Counted from the first letter of the stretch, positions 29,036 through 39,179 are shown. The stretch: DNA of 64,000 nucleotides from Macrococcoides psychrotolerans (GCF_038095555.1 NZ_CP124591.1:1922001-1986000), one strand, 5' to 3'. Notes: generated by a model from the letters alone, not told the origin. A program made the numbers and translations.

Positions 29036-30523
29036 TTATTTATGTCTCATGTATGGGAATAATAATACATCTCGGATTGATGCACTATCTGTAAGCAACA
29101 TTACTAAACGGTCAATACCGATACCGAGTCCTCCTGTTGGTGGCATACCATATTCTAATGCTTCGATGTAATCTTCATCCATTTCGTGCGCTTCGTCATT
29201 GCCTTGGGCTTTCTCTTCCATTTGCGCTAAGAAACGTTGTTTTTGGTCAATCGGGTCATTTAACTCAGTAAATGCATTCGCGTGTTCACGACGTACAATA
29301 AACAATTCAAAACGATCTGTGAAACGTTTATCTTCGGGATTTTGTTTTGCAAGTGGTGATACTTCAACAGGATGGCCATATATAAATGTTGGCTGCACTA
29401 AATTTTCTTCTACTTTTTGTTCGAAGAATTCATTTAATACGTGACCGTATTTCATATTCGGCTTTACTTCTACACCATGTTCTTTTGCAAGCGCATGTGC
29501 TTCTTCGTCTGTATTTACATTATAGAAATCAACACCTGTAAATTCTTTTACAGCATCAACCATATGCCATCTACGCCATTTTGGTGCAAGGTGAATCTCT
29601 TCACCATCATACGTTACTGTTGTAGATCCAGTTACTTTCTCCGCAATATAAGCTACCATCTCTTCAGTTAAATCCATAATATCGTTATAGTCAGCATAAG
29701 CTTCATATAATTCGATCATTGTAAATTCAGGATTGTGACGTGTTGAAATTCCTTCGTTACGGAACACGCGTCCAATTTCATAAACTTTCTCTAATCCACC
29801 AACGATTAATCGTTTTAAGTGTAATTCAATCGCAATACGCATGTATAATTCCATGTCTAACGCATTATGATGTGTAACGAACGGACGTGCTGCGGCACCT
29901 CCGGCAATTGTATGCATCATTGGCGTTTCTACTTCTAAGAAGCCTTTTGCATTTAAGTAGCTACGCATCTCCTGAATAATTTTACTACGTGTAATGAACG
30001 TCTGTGTTGATTCATCGCTTGTAATTAAATCAAGATAACGTTGACGGTAACGTTGTTCTACGTCTTGTAAGCCGTGGAATTTGTCAGGTAATGGGCGTAA
30101 AGCTTTCGCAAGCATCGTAAATGATGTTGCCTTAACTGAAAGTTCTCCAGTATTCGTCTTAAACATTACACCTTCAACACCTACAATATCTCCTAAGTCA
30201 GCACTGTTCCATAAATCGAACTGTTCATCACCCACTGCGTCTTTGCGAACGTAAATCTGAATTTGTCCTTCTAAATCTTTGACATGGGCAAATCCTGCCT
30301 TACCTTTACCACGCTTCGTCATAATACGTCCTGCAATCGAGACGTGAGACTCCGCTTCTTTATCATGTAATTCTTCTTTAGAAAAAGCATCCCAATCTTC
30401 TTTTAAGCTTTTAGATGTTGCCGTTCTTTCAAATTTCTGTCCGAATGGATCGATTCCTAAATCCAATAAATCTTGCATTTTTTGACGGCGAACCAGCATT
30501 TGGTCATTTAATTCTTCAGTCAT
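29036..30523 (-). CDS. lysS: lysyl-tRNA synthetase, class II
   Basis: The 495-aa protein has the OB-fold anticodon domain at about 55-150 (VSIAGRIMTKRGKGKAGFAHVKD). The class II core follows, with motif 1 region FLEVETPMMH, motif 2 FRNEGISTRHNPEFTMIELYEAYADY (about 258-283) and motif 3 GMPPTGGLGIGIDRLVMLL near 462. It starts 1 bp after the dusB stop, with AAGGAG upstream, and closes the folP-folB-folK-dusB-lysS run. Confidence 0.98.
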   Translation of the reverse strand: MTEELNDQMLVRRQKMQDLLDLGIDPFGQKFERTATSKSLKEDWDAFSKEELHDKEAESHVSIAGRIMTKRGKGKAGFAHVKDLEGQIQIYVRKDAVGDEQFDLWNSADLGDIVGVEGVMFKTNTGELSVKATSFTMLAKALRPLPDKFHGLQDVEQRYRQRYLDLITSDESTQTFITRSKIIQEMRSYLNAKGFLEVETPMMHTIAGGAAARPFVTHHNALDMELYMRIAIELHLKRLIVGGLEKVYEIGRVFRNEGISTRHNPEFTMIELYEAYADYNDIMDLTEEMVAYIAEKVTGSTTVTYDGEEIHLAPKWRRWHMVDAVKEFTGVDFYNVNTDEEAHALAKEHGVEVKPNMKYGHVLNEFFEQKVEENLVQPTFIYGHPVEVSPLAKQNPEDKRFTDRFELFIVRREHANAFTELNDPIDQKQRFLAQMEEKAQGNDEAHEMDEDYIEALEYGMPPTGGLGIGIDRLVMLLTDSASIRDVLLFPYMRHK

Positions 30524-30524
30524 A

Positions 30525-31529
30525 TTATTCTACTCCTTCTAAAATTTTAGATTCTGATGCTTCTACTTCTTGTTCGAATGTTCTAAGTATATCAACTAAT
30601 TCATCGCGTGTCTCAGCCTGATTGATTAATTTTCTTGCTTTACCGTTACCTCTAATACCTTTTAAATACCATGATGCATGTTTACGCATTTCCATTACCG
30701 CTACCTTTTCACCTTTTAAATTGATCAGACGGTCTAAATGCAATACTGCAACATCCATCTTCTCTGAAATCGGTGGTTCTGGCATGAGTTCTCCAGTTTC
30801 TAAATAATGTACTGTTCTATAAATCATCCATGGATTACCCAGTGCTTCACGTCCAATCATCACTGCATCCACGCCTGTCTCATCCAGCATCTTCTTAGCA
30901 AGTTCCGGACTTGTAACATCACCATTACCAATAACCGGGATATTTACCGCTTCTTTTACTTGGCGAATGACGTCCCAGTCTGCATGACCTTCATACATTT
31001 GCACGCGTGTTCTACCGTGTACTGCGATTGCTGATGCTCCTGCTTTTTCAATCATCTTTGCATTCTCCACAGCGTAAATATGTTCATCATCCCATCCAAT
31101 GCGCATCTTTACAGTTACCGGCTTATTTACTGCTTCGACTACAGCAGAAACCATTTCATAAATTTTCGGTGGGTCCAATAACCATCTGGCACCCGCTTCA
31201 CACTTAATAATTTTAGAAACCGGGCAACCCATATTTATATCGATAATATCTGCAGTTGTATTTTGGTCAACATATTTCGCTGCTTCAACAAGCGTCTCTT
31301 TTTCTCCACCAAAGATTTGAAGTGACAATGGGCGTTCATTTTCATCAATATACAGCATCTTCATCGTTTTTTCATTGTTAAACAAAATTGCTTTATCACT
31401 TACCATTTCAGCGCATACTAATCCTGCACCAAATTCTTTAACCGTCAATCTAAATGCCGCATTACATACACCAGCCATAGGCGCAAGCACTACTTTGTTA
31501 TTAATTTCAATATCTCCAATTTTCCACAT
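30525..31529 (-). CDS. dusB: tRNA-dihydrouridine synthase (DusB type)
   Basis: This FMN enzyme reduces uridines in the tRNA D-loop. The 334-aa protein has the TIM-barrel start VVLAPMAGVCNAAFRLTVKEFGAG, the hallmark DINMGCPVSKIIK (about 97-109), PVTVKMRIGWDDEH, and the FMN site GNGDVTSPE and IGREALGNPWMI. Position between folK and lysS matches B. subtilis yacF. The catalytic Cys is in NMGCPV. Confidence 0.95.
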   Translation of the reverse strand: MWKIGDIEINNKVVLAPMAGVCNAAFRLTVKEFGAGLVCAEMVSDKAILFNNEKTMKMLYIDENERPLSLQIFGGEKETLVEAAKYVDQNTTADIIDINMGCPVSKIIKCEAGARWLLDPPKIYEMVSAVVEAVNKPVTVKMRIGWDDEHIYAVENAKMIEKAGASAIAVHGRTRVQMYEGHADWDVIRQVKEAVNIPVIGNGDVTSPELAKKMLDETGVDAVMIGREALGNPWMIYRTVHYLETGELMPEPPISEKMDVAVLHLDRLINLKGEKVAVMEMRKHASWYLKGIRGNGKARKLINQAETRDELVDILRTFEQEVEASESKILEGVE

Positions 31530-31539
31530 ATCATTACCC

Positions 31540-32013
31540 TCACTTATATTGTCTTACTTCCGGGTCCATAGTTACAAGTTCTCTAATTTTCTTATTTAAG
31601 ACAGGATGTACTGCTTCAGATGCAATTTCAGCTAACGGGATGAGTACGAAGCTTCGCTCATGCATAAAAGGATGTGGTACTTTCAACCTATCATGTTCAA
31701 TAACAATCTCATCTATTAACAATACGTCTAAATCTATCGTTCTCGGACCCCAATGAATTTTACGTTCGCGACCTAATTCAAGTTCAATACGCTGAATTTC
31801 ATTTAAAAATGAAATCGGTGTTAAACTCGTTTCAACAACCGCTGCACCATTTAAAAAGTCGTCCTGCTCAACCCCACCAACAGGGACAGTTTCATACAAA
31901 GATGATACTGCTAAAAGCTTTGTATCTTGAATTTGCTCAAGCTTTCGCAATGCTTCGTTTATTTGATATTCTCTATCACCTATATTGCTACCAAAGCTAA
32001 TATAAACTTTCAT
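31540..32013 (-). CDS. folK: HPPK, 6-hydroxymethyl-7,8-dihydropterin pyrophosphokinase
   Basis: FolK activates the pterin for condensation with pABA. The 157-aa protein starts VYISFGSNIGDRE and has the signature GPRTIDLDVLLIDE (about 88-101), plus the pterin and ATP loop VPHPFMHERSFVLIPLAEI. It follows folB with no gap (folB stop at 32014). Confidence 0.96.
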   Translation of the reverse strand: MKVYISFGSNIGDREYQINEALRKLEQIQDTKLLAVSSLYETVPVGGVEQDDFLNGAAVVETSLTPISFLNEIQRIELELGRERKIHWGPRTIDLDVLLIDEIVIEHDRLKVPHPFMHERSFVLIPLAEIASEAVHPVLNKKIRELVTMDPEVRQYK

Positions 32014-32373
32014 TTATTGACGCTCCCTAACAATTTCTACACCCACACCATCATACACACCAGGTATTGGTGGATTTTGTTTTGTAATCTTTACTTTTAA
32101 CGCCATTATCTGATTATAGTGATTGAAGAGTGTTTTTGCAATACGTTCTGCTACATGCTCAAGTAGTTTAGACTGAATTTGCATCTCGCGCTTCACATCT
32201 TCATATACTGCACCGTAGTTTACAGTATGTTCCAGATCATCTGTTTCCCCTGCATGCTTCAAATCTACATCAAGAGAAACGTCTACGATAAAGATCTGAC
32301 CTATTTCATTTTCCGCTTCAAACACACCATGATACGCATAGAATTGCATTCCATCTATAAATATTCTATCCAT
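32014..32373 (-). CDS. folB: dihydroneopterin aldolase
   Basis: FolB cleaves dihydroneopterin to 6-hydroxymethyl-dihydropterin. The 119-aa product starts at ATG 32373, with AAGGAG 6 nt upstream; the GTG one codon earlier is less well spaced. FYAYHGVFEAENEIGQIF (about 10-27) and the C-terminal KITKQNPPIPGVYDGVGVEI are family signatures. It overlaps folP by 8 bp. Confidence 0.95.
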   Translation of the reverse strand: MDRIFIDGMQFYAYHGVFEAENEIGQIFIVDVSLDVDLKHAGETDDLEHTVNYGAVYEDVKREMQIQSKLLEHVAERIAKTLFNHYNQIMALKVKITKQNPPIPGVYDGVGVEIVRERQ

Positions 32374-33154
32374 CACAATCTCCTTTTAGTTGATCCATTA
32401 CACGTAAAAATCTACTATTCATCAAAACATTATGAACGCGCACCGCATCTACACCTGCATTCACACCAATTGCCGTTGTTGCAAGTGTCCCTTCATCACG
32501 ATCGGCAGGTACTGAGTTGTCGTTCAGTAATTCTTTCACCATACGTTTACGACTAGTAGCTAACAATACTTTATATCCTATTTGCGTAAGTTCTTCAAGC
32601 CTTCTCATAACCTCAACTTCTTGATTACGGTTCTTTGCAAACCCAATACCTGGATCAAGCCAAATTTTATCTCTTTCAATGCCAGCTTGTTCTGCTGCTC
32701 TTGCTTGTGTACATAAATCTGTGATCATATGTTCCATCACATCACCAACGACTTCCGTCTCTGCATTGTGCATCAATACAATGTCTGCATCGTACTGTGC
32801 TACAACATCGAACATCGACTGATCAAACTTTCCAGCCCATTGGTCATTAATAATACTGCATCCTGCCTTCAGAGCTTCACGCGCTACTTCACTACGAAAA
32901 GTATCTACTGAAAGCAGTACCTTTTCATCTTTCAGCGCTTCTATCACCGGAATAACGCGATTTAATTCTTCTTCGATAGAAATCTCTGTATATCCAGGTC
33001 GCGTTGAATAGCCACCGATATCGATAATATCCGCACCTTCTTCAATCATCTCTCGCGCATGACTTACCGCGGTTTGTAAAGTATTATATTTTCCACCATC
33101 CGAAAATGAATCAGGCGTTACATTCAGGATTCCCATTACTTGTGTTCGTTTCAC
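32366..33154 (-). CDS. folP: dihydropteroate synthase
   Basis: FolP joins pABA and the pterin and is the sulfonamide target. The 262-aa TIM barrel carries VMGILNVTPDSFSDGGKY (about 6-23), the loop 2 motif DIGGYSTRPG (about 46-55), LDPGIGFAKN and the C-terminal VRVHNVLMN. It starts on GTG (33154) behind GAGGTGAGAT, as the first gene of the folP-folB-folK-dusB-lysS run. No sulfonamide-resistance change can be claimed from reading alone. Confidence 0.97.
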   Translation of the reverse strand: MKRTQVMGILNVTPDSFSDGGKYNTLQTAVSHAREMIEEGADIIDIGGYSTRPGYTEISIEEELNRVIPVIEALKDEKVLLSVDTFRSEVAREALKAGCSIINDQWAGKFDQSMFDVVAQYDADIVLMHNAETEVVGDVMEHMITDLCTQARAAEQAGIERDKIWLDPGIGFAKNRNQEVEVMRRLEELTQIGYKVLLATSRKRMVKELLNDNSVPADRDEGTLATTAIGVNAGVDAVRVHNVLMNSRFLRVMDQLKGDCDG

Positions 33155-33207
33155 TTATCTCACCTCATCTTAGTTTGTAAATATTATATCAAAAATAGAC
33201 AAGGTAT

Positions 33208-33254
33208 AAAAAAATAACAAAATCCCACAAAAATCAATCGATTTAAGTGGGATT
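33208..33254 (-). terminator. intrinsic terminator of cysK
   Basis: On the minus strand AATCCCAC/GTGGGATT arms enclose a smaller AAATC/GATTT stem. The structure is followed by TTTTGTTATTTTTTT. It lies between cysK and folP. Confidence 0.8.
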
Positions 33255-33265
33255 CAATAAGGTTA

Positions 33266-34198
33266 TTAATCCGCTAAGTTAGCAAATAATACTGTTGATA
33301 AATAACGCTCCCCGTTACTTGGGATGATTGCAATAACATTTTTATCTTCACCAAGTTCGACCGCTTTATCAATTGCAGCTTTGACCGCAGCACCTGATGA
33401 AATTCCTACAAGAATACCTTCTTCTTTGGCTATTTTTCGACTCATTTCCATCGCTTCATCATTCGTTACTTGCTGAATGCTTGTATAAACCTCTGTATCT
33501 AAAGTTTGAGGTACAAAGCCTGCGCCGATACCTTGTATTTTATGCGGTCCAGGTTGTCCGCCACCTAATACTGGAGAATCAGCAGGTTCTACCGCGACAA
33601 TCTCAACATCTGGATTATGTTTTTTTAATACGCGTCCAGCACCTGTTAGTGTTCCGCCCGTACCAACACCTGAAATAAAGGCATCAATCGATAACCCTTC
33701 CATCGCTTCAATAATCTCAGGTCCTGTCGTCAGTTCGTGCACTTTAGGGTTGGACATGTTTTCAAATTGTTGCGGCATAAAGTAACCATTTTGTTCTTTA
33801 AGTTCATTCGCTTTTTGAATTGCGCCCTTCATTCCTTCAGCGCCAGGAGTAAGTACGAGCTCAGCACCATATGCACGTAACAATGTACGACGCTCTTGAC
33901 TCATCGTATCCGGCATAACTAAAGTCGCTTTATAACCTTTTGCTGCTGCCACCATTGCAAGACCAATTCCAGTATTTCCTGACGTCGGTTCGACAATTGT
34001 ATCACCAGGTTTAATAATACCTTCTTTTTCGGCTGCTTCAATCATCGCAAGTGCGATTCTATCTTTCACTGAGCTTCCTGGATTTTGATACTCTAACTTT
34101 ACATAAATATTTGCTGCTCCAGCTGGAACAATATTATTCAACTTAACTAAAGGTGTATTCCCGATTAAGTCTGTGATGCGTTCAACTCTTTGTGTCAT
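33266..34198 (-). CDS. cysK: cysteine synthase (O-acetylserine sulfhydrylase)
   Basis: CysK makes cysteine from O-acetylserine and sulfide. The 310-aa PLP enzyme starts at ATG 34198 (MTQRVERITDLIGNTPLVKLN), with TTGGAGG upstream. The Schiff-base lysine is in PGSSVKDRIALAMIE (about residue 43), the substrate loop is TSGNTGIG (about 70-77), and the phosphate-binding GVGTGGTLTGAG is near 177. The product of CysE (at 7 kb) is its substrate. It stands alone, with its own terminator. Confidence 0.97.
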   Translation of the reverse strand: MTQRVERITDLIGNTPLVKLNNIVPAGAANIYVKLEYQNPGSSVKDRIALAMIEAAEKEGIIKPGDTIVEPTSGNTGIGLAMVAAAKGYKATLVMPDTMSQERRTLLRAYGAELVLTPGAEGMKGAIQKANELKEQNGYFMPQQFENMSNPKVHELTTGPEIIEAMEGLSIDAFISGVGTGGTLTGAGRVLKKHNPDVEIVAVEPADSPVLGGGQPGPHKIQGIGAGFVPQTLDTEVYTSIQQVTNDEAMEMSRKIAKEEGILVGISSGAAVKAAIDKAVELGEDKNVIAIIPSNGERYLSTVLFANLAD

Positions 34199-34291
34199 GA
34201 TAATTCCTCCAAATTGTAATTTTATTCTTATTACACTTATCGGATTTATTATATCAAATTCACACACAAGATAAAAATATTCAAGCTTATA

Positions 34292-35167
34292 TTAATCTGT
34301 AATCAATGCTCTAAGATCTTCTTCAGAATAATGATATTGTTCTCTACAGAAATGACACTCTACTTCTGCACCATGATCTTCTTCAATCATGCTTACAATT
34401 TCCGCCTCTCCTAAGCCTTTAATAGCAGCAAGAAACTTCTCTCTACCACAATTACATTTAAATTCTATAGGCATCTGATCGAGTATACGAATATTGTCTT
34501 CTCCAAGCACTTCTTCAAGCACTTGTTCAGGAGACAAACCACGATCAATCAAAGTTGAGATTGGAGTTAAGTTCGCAAGACGCTCTTCTAATAAAGAGAT
34601 TGTTTCTTCGCTCGCACCAGGCATCAGCTGAATGATAAAACCACCTGCTGCTTCAGTAACTTCTTCAGGTGTACATAATACACCGAGACCTACAGCACTT
34701 GGTACTTGTTCACTTGTCGCAAAATAGTAGGTAAAATCTTCAGCAATTTCACCATTATGCAATTCAGTAGATCCTGTAAAGTAGTCTCTCATCCCTATAT
34801 CTTTAACCACTCGTAAAAACCCATTTGCTCCCACTGCGGCACCAACATTCATCTTACCTGGACGAATAGATTCAACTTCTATATGTGGATTTTCTACGTA
34901 ACCTCTTACTTCACCTTTACCATTCGCATCAACAACGATTTGTCCTAATGGTCCGCCACCATTAATCGTTATCGTCAATTTTTCTTCATTTTTTAACATT
35001 GCACCCATCATCGCTCCAGCAGTAATCGTTCTACCTAACGCCGCTGTTCCTACACGCCATGTGTCATGCTTTTGTCTTGCAGTTTCAACTGTATTTGTAG
35101 TACGTACACTAAAGGCACGTACTTCATCATTAAATGCTAAGGCTCTTACTAAATAATCTTGTGTCAT
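34292..35167 (-). CDS. hslO: redox-regulated chaperone Hsp33
   Basis: Hsp33 is activated by oxidation and unfolding. The 291-aa protein has the N-terminal substrate-binding domain (DYLVRALAFNDEVRAFSVRTT) and the zinc redox switch near the C-terminus, CNCG (about 235-238) and CHFC (about 268-271). All four cysteines are present. It lies between cysK and ftsH, as in related Firmicutes. Confidence 0.96.
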   Translation of the reverse strand: MTQDYLVRALAFNDEVRAFSVRTTNTVETARQKHDTWRVGTAALGRTITAGAMMGAMLKNEEKLTITINGGGPLGQIVVDANGKGEVRGYVENPHIEVESIRPGKMNVGAAVGANGFLRVVKDIGMRDYFTGSTELHNGEIAEDFTYYFATSEQVPSAVGLGVLCTPEEVTEAAGGFIIQLMPGASEETISLLEERLANLTPISTLIDRGLSPEQVLEEVLGEDNIRILDQMPIEFKCNCGREKFLAAIKGLGEAEIVSMIEEDHGAEVECHFCREQYHYSEEDLRALITD

Positions 35168-35181
35168 CTTGACTCTCCTTT

Positions 35182-35224
35182 AAAAAATCCCTTTTCATCT
35201 CATAGTAAAGAAGAAAAGGGATTG
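35182..35224 (-). terminator. intrinsic terminator of ftsH
   Basis: A stem of about 13 bp (AATCCCTTTTC.../...GAAAAGGGATT) is followed by a T-run on the minus strand, 6 bp beyond the ftsH stop. It overlaps the space just upstream of the hslO ribosome site. Confidence 0.85.
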
Positions 35225-35229
35225 GTTTG

Positions 35230-37302
35230 TTAAAATTTGTCTTTATCTAATCTATCTACTTTAGGTTCTGGTTCTTGTTCATTTTCTTCAACAGGTACAT
35301 CTGGATTTTTTAACTGCTCTTTCACTTCTTCATAAGATGAGCCTGTTTCTTCTTCATCTTCATCCTTAATCGTAACACGGCTATTATCTGAAGTATTGTC
35401 CATTACTTTCTCATCTTTTTCTTTAATATGATATAAATGAGAATCATCGTAGCTTACTTCTGGTAGTGTCCCGTTTTCAAATAAGCTATTGATTTGGTTG
35501 GCAACTAGTGTTTCTTCTGTTAATAACGTCTTAGCAATTAAATTAAGTTTGTCTTGATTTTCAAGTAAAATCTGTTTACAACGTTCGTAACTTTCTTTGA
35601 TGATACGTTGTACTTCAAGGTCAATCTCATAAGCAATCTGATCTGAATAATTAGCTTCGTGACCCATATCACGTCCAAGGAATACTTCACCTTGTGATTG
35701 GCCGAATTGTAATGGTCCAAGCTTATCGCTCATACCATATTCAGTTACCATTTTACGAGCAATTCCTGTCGCACGCTGGAAGTCATTGTGTGCACCTGTA
35801 GATACTTCACCGAATGTAATTTCTTCTGCTACTCGTCCACCAAGTAAACCAACAATCTTGTCTAACAACTCAGGCTTCGTCATGAAATAACGATCTTGCT
35901 TCGGTAACATCATTGCATATCCACCGGCATTTCCACGTGGAACGATTGTTACTTTGTGAACCATCTCTGCTTCATCAAGTACACAACCGATAATGGTATG
36001 ACCTGCTTCGTGCCATGCAACAATATTTCGTTCTTTTACCGAGATAACACGTGATTTCTTCGCTGGACCAGCAATTACACGGTCTGTTGCTTCATCAATA
36101 TCACGCATATCAATTTTAGTCTTACCTTGACGTGCCGCAACAAGTGCTGCTTCATTTAATAGATTTTCTAAATCTGCTCCAGAGAACCCAGGAGTACGTT
36201 GGCTAAGTGCCTTTAAGTCTACTGTTTCATCGAATGGTTTGTTACGTGCATGTACTTTAAGTACTGCTTCACGACCCTTAACGTCCGGTGCACCTACTTG
36301 AATTTGACGATCAAAACGTCCTGGACGAAGTAAGGCAGGGTCAAGTATATCCGGTCTGTTCGTAGCTGCAATCATAATGATTCCTTCGTTTTCACCGAAA
36401 CCATCCATTTCAACTAATAACTGGTTTAATGTTTGTTCACGTTCATCGTGACCGCCACCGACACCAGCACCACGTTGACGTCCTACTGCATCAATTTCAT
36501 CGATAAAGATAATACATGGTGCATTCTTCTTTGCATTTTCAAATAAATCACGTACACGACTAGCACCAACACCGACAAACATTTCCACGAAGTCAGAACC
36601 ACTAATTGAGAAGAATGGTACGCCTGCTTCACCAGCAACTGCACGTGCAAGCAATGTCTTACCTGTACCAGGAGGTCCTACTAAAAGAACACCTTTAGGA
36701 ATTCTTGCACCCATCTTCTTAAATTTACGATTGTCTTTTAAGAAATCGACAATTTCAACAAGCTCTTGCTTCTCTTCATCAGCTCCAGCAACATCGCTGA
36801 AACGTACTTTTTTCTTCTTATCGTCATATAATTTGGCTTTCGATTTACCGAAATTCATAACACGGCCACCGCCGCCGCCACCTTGTGATTGAGAGAGGAA
36901 GAAGATAAAGACGAATGCTAATAATAAAATCGGGATTAGTGTACTTAACATACCTAAAAATACATTTTCTTTATCAGCTGGTTTAATATCAAACTTTAAA
37001 TCACCTTTTTGATCTTCGGCAATTTTAGTAATCTTCTCTAAATCTTTCTGGTTGTTATACATCAGTACAGAAGTAAATGTTTCATTTGCTTTTGCACCTT
37101 TTAACTTTCCTTTTACGAGGTAAACTTCCTGTCCTGGCTGAATTGTCATTTCTTCAACTTCGCCTTTTTCAAGTTCGGACATGAGTTTTGTATATGTCAT
37201 TTGCTTGGGCATTGATCCAGTGCCGTTAATCATCGAGAACACACCGAATATTACAATACCAACAAGCGCTACCATTAAAATACTACGAAAGGCTTTTTGC
37301 AT
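35230..37302 (-). CDS. ftsH: ATP-dependent zinc metalloprotease FtsH
   Basis: FtsH is a membrane-anchored hexameric AAA+ protease for membrane and regulatory proteins. The 690-aa protein has two membrane segments (about 7-25 and 112-135), Walker A GPPGTGKT near residue 205, Walker B CIIFIDEIDA, the second region of homology RPGRFDRQI, and the zinc site HEAGH near residue 425. A long acidic tail (EDEEETGSSYEEVKEQL...) ends the protein. It is downstream of hpt and tilS, as in B. subtilis. Confidence 0.98.
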   Translation of the reverse strand: MQKAFRSILMVALVGIVIFGVFSMINGTGSMPKQMTYTKLMSELEKGEVEEMTIQPGQEVYLVKGKLKGAKANETFTSVLMYNNQKDLEKITKIAEDQKGDLKFDIKPADKENVFLGMLSTLIPILLLAFVFIFFLSQSQGGGGGGRVMNFGKSKAKLYDDKKKKVRFSDVAGADEEKQELVEIVDFLKDNRKFKKMGARIPKGVLLVGPPGTGKTLLARAVAGEAGVPFFSISGSDFVEMFVGVGASRVRDLFENAKKNAPCIIFIDEIDAVGRQRGAGVGGGHDEREQTLNQLLVEMDGFGENEGIIMIAATNRPDILDPALLRPGRFDRQIQVGAPDVKGREAVLKVHARNKPFDETVDLKALSQRTPGFSGADLENLLNEAALVAARQGKTKIDMRDIDEATDRVIAGPAKKSRVISVKERNIVAWHEAGHTIIGCVLDEAEMVHKVTIVPRGNAGGYAMMLPKQDRYFMTKPELLDKIVGLLGGRVAEEITFGEVSTGAHNDFQRATGIARKMVTEYGMSDKLGPLQFGQSQGEVFLGRDMGHEANYSDQIAYEIDLEVQRIIKESYERCKQILLENQDKLNLIAKTLLTEETLVANQINSLFENGTLPEVSYDDSHLYHIKEKDEKVMDNTSDNSRVTIKDEDEEETGSSYEEVKEQLKNPDVPVEENEQEPEPKVDRLDKDKF

Positions 37303-37408
37303 TCAAATTTTCCTCCTACTCCATATATAAAGCTAAAAAGCATTTTACCATATTTAACTATATTCAATCTACTATTTAAACTTAAGGGGAAATAACAACA
37401 TTTGAGTG

Positions 37409-37948
37409 TTATTTAGTATATACTTCTTCTTTCAGCAAACCGATATACGGCAGATTTCTATAATGCTCTTGATAGTCAAGGCCATATCCTACTACAAACT
37501 CATCCGGTATTTTTTCACCTACATATTTTGCTTCGATATCTACCTTTCTGCGCATTGGTTTATCGAGTAATGTGACGATTTCGATTGAGTTAGCCTTGCG
37601 ATACTTTAATAAGTCTACAATAGCATTTAACGTAGTACCTGTCTCAAGAATATCTTCTATGATGATCAAATCACGACCTTCTACAGAAACATCTAAATCC
37701 TTCAAAATCTTTACTTCTCCAGTGGATTCCATTCCGCCATGATAACTAGACACATCCATAAATTCTAATTCAACATGGGTATCAATATTTTTAATAAGAT
37801 CTGCCATGAATAAAATTGATCCCTTTAATATACCGATACACAGCGGGTTTTTCCCAGCGTAATCTTTAGTGATTTCACTTCCTAACCGTTTGCAAGTATC
37901 TTGAATTTGTTCGCTCGTTAAAATTGTACTTTTAATATCATTGTGCAT
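37409..37948 (-). CDS. hpt: hypoxanthine phosphoribosyltransferase
   Basis: This enzyme salvages hypoxanthine and guanine with PRPP (PRPP synthase is at 48-49 kb). The 179-aa protein has the PRPP-binding motif DLIIIEDILETGTTL (about 94-108), the flexible loop MDVSSYHGGMESTGEVKI and C-terminal FVVGYGLDYQEHYRNLPYIG. It begins 1 bp after the tilS stop, the usual tilS-hpt-ftsH arrangement. Confidence 0.97.
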   Translation of the reverse strand: MHNDIKSTILTSEQIQDTCKRLGSEITKDYAGKNPLCIGILKGSILFMADLIKNIDTHVELEFMDVSSYHGGMESTGEVKILKDLDVSVEGRDLIIIEDILETGTTLNAIVDLLKYRKANSIEIVTLLDKPMRRKVDIEAKYVGEKIPDEFVVGYGLDYQEHYRNLPYIGLLKEEVYTK

Positions 37949-37949
37949 A

Positions 37950-39161
37950 TTAATACTCCTTTGAAATTTTTATATGTTGATTCATAAAATGGTTACTCGA
38001 CTTTAAATTTCCAATAGCAATGATTATTCCCTCATATACTATGAGCGGAATAGTGTCTCTTTCATATATGGGAATCTTTAAATCTTTCATTATTCTAGAA
38101 ACCTTTTGATGATGACCATCAGTAGAGAGCACATCTCCTTCTTGACGATTCCTTACTATTATATCACTTTTTAAATAATTTACTTGAATCATATATTCAT
38201 TAAATTTATACTTCCCTGGTAACGAAATGTGAAGAAAGTTATTCTTCTCTTCTTGTTTACGCACCGTAATGTGGTCATAGGCCATATACAATGTATATTC
38301 TCCAAATGTATATGACGCGTGCGTAGCCTCCGTCTTCATCACTCGTATGATCTCATCAACTTCACGCACACTGATAGATTCATCTATAAAATGACTTAAT
38401 AATGACTGGATGACATATTGCTGCACAAGATGATTCTCTTTCTTTAGCTGCGTACGGTTAACACTGTTAATTTCTATACCTTCTGAATACTTCACCGCAC
38501 ATTGTCTGACCAATGATTGTGCCAAGTCTATGTAATGGGCAACGTGTAGCAAGTTATCTTTTGAAAGCTTTGCCTCATCTAACTTATCTATAATTTCATT
38601 CCTTATGTAATTACGAGTATACTTTATCTCTTCGTTTGATTCATCTTCCATAAATGGAACACGTTCACGCTCTGCATATTGATACAATTCTGATTTAGAA
38701 TAATTTAATAGTGGCTTCCCGTAATTCACCGTACCCTTTACAATCATCTGCATACTTGGAGGCTGAAAAGTAAAACGGTTAGATAGCAACCTGAAGAATA
38801 TCGTTTCAATCTGATCATCTTTATGATGCGCGGTCAGAACCCAGCTGATACCTTTTTCTTTTGCAGTCCACTCAAAAAAAGCATAGCGGAGTTTCCTCGC
38901 TTTGTGCTGAATACTTTTGCTTAAATCGAAAGTTCCTTGTGGTATCGTATAGACGATAAGTTCGAGTCCATGTAATGTACAATATCGTTGCAACATCTCT
39001 TGTTCTTCTTGCGATATATCACGTAACTGATGATTAACATGCAGTACATATAACTGCTTAAAGCACCCTGATTGTCTTATTTTATCGAGTAATACCATAC
39101 TATCAACACCGCCCGAAACAGCAACGCCAATGTTCTCATCTTTTTTCCAGAAACGTTCCAT
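37950..39161 (-). CDS. tilS: tRNA(Ile)-lysidine synthase
   Basis: TilS converts C34 of tRNA-Ile(CAU) to lysidine, so that it reads AUA. The 403-aa product starts at ATG 39161 (MERFWKKDENIGVAVSGG) with AAAGGTGAT upstream. The PP-loop SGGVDSMVLL lies at residues 16-25. LTAHHKDDQIETIFFRLL (about 122-139) is the family motif, followed by the C-terminal tRNA-binding domains. The sequence is divergent in its second half, as usual for TilS. Confidence 0.95.
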   Translation of the reverse strand: MERFWKKDENIGVAVSGGVDSMVLLDKIRQSGCFKQLYVLHVNHQLRDISQEEQEMLQRYCTLHGLELIVYTIPQGTFDLSKSIQHKARKLRYAFFEWTAKEKGISWVLTAHHKDDQIETIFFRLLSNRFTFQPPSMQMIVKGTVNYGKPLLNYSKSELYQYAERERVPFMEDESNEEIKYTRNYIRNEIIDKLDEAKLSKDNLLHVAHYIDLAQSLVRQCAVKYSEGIEINSVNRTQLKKENHLVQQYVIQSLLSHFIDESISVREVDEIIRVMKTEATHASYTFGEYTLYMAYDHITVRKQEEKNNFLHISLPGKYKFNEYMIQVNYLKSDIIVRNRQEGDVLSTDGHHQKVSRIMKDLKIPIYERDTIPLIVYEGIIIAIGNLKSSNHFMNQHIKISKEY

Positions 39162-39179
39162 TTCATCACCTTTTATCAA

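Noticed and set aside
37391..37413. Inverted repeat overlapping the hpt stop as a terminator
   Set aside because: No T-run follows and the stem includes the stop codon, so termination is not supported.
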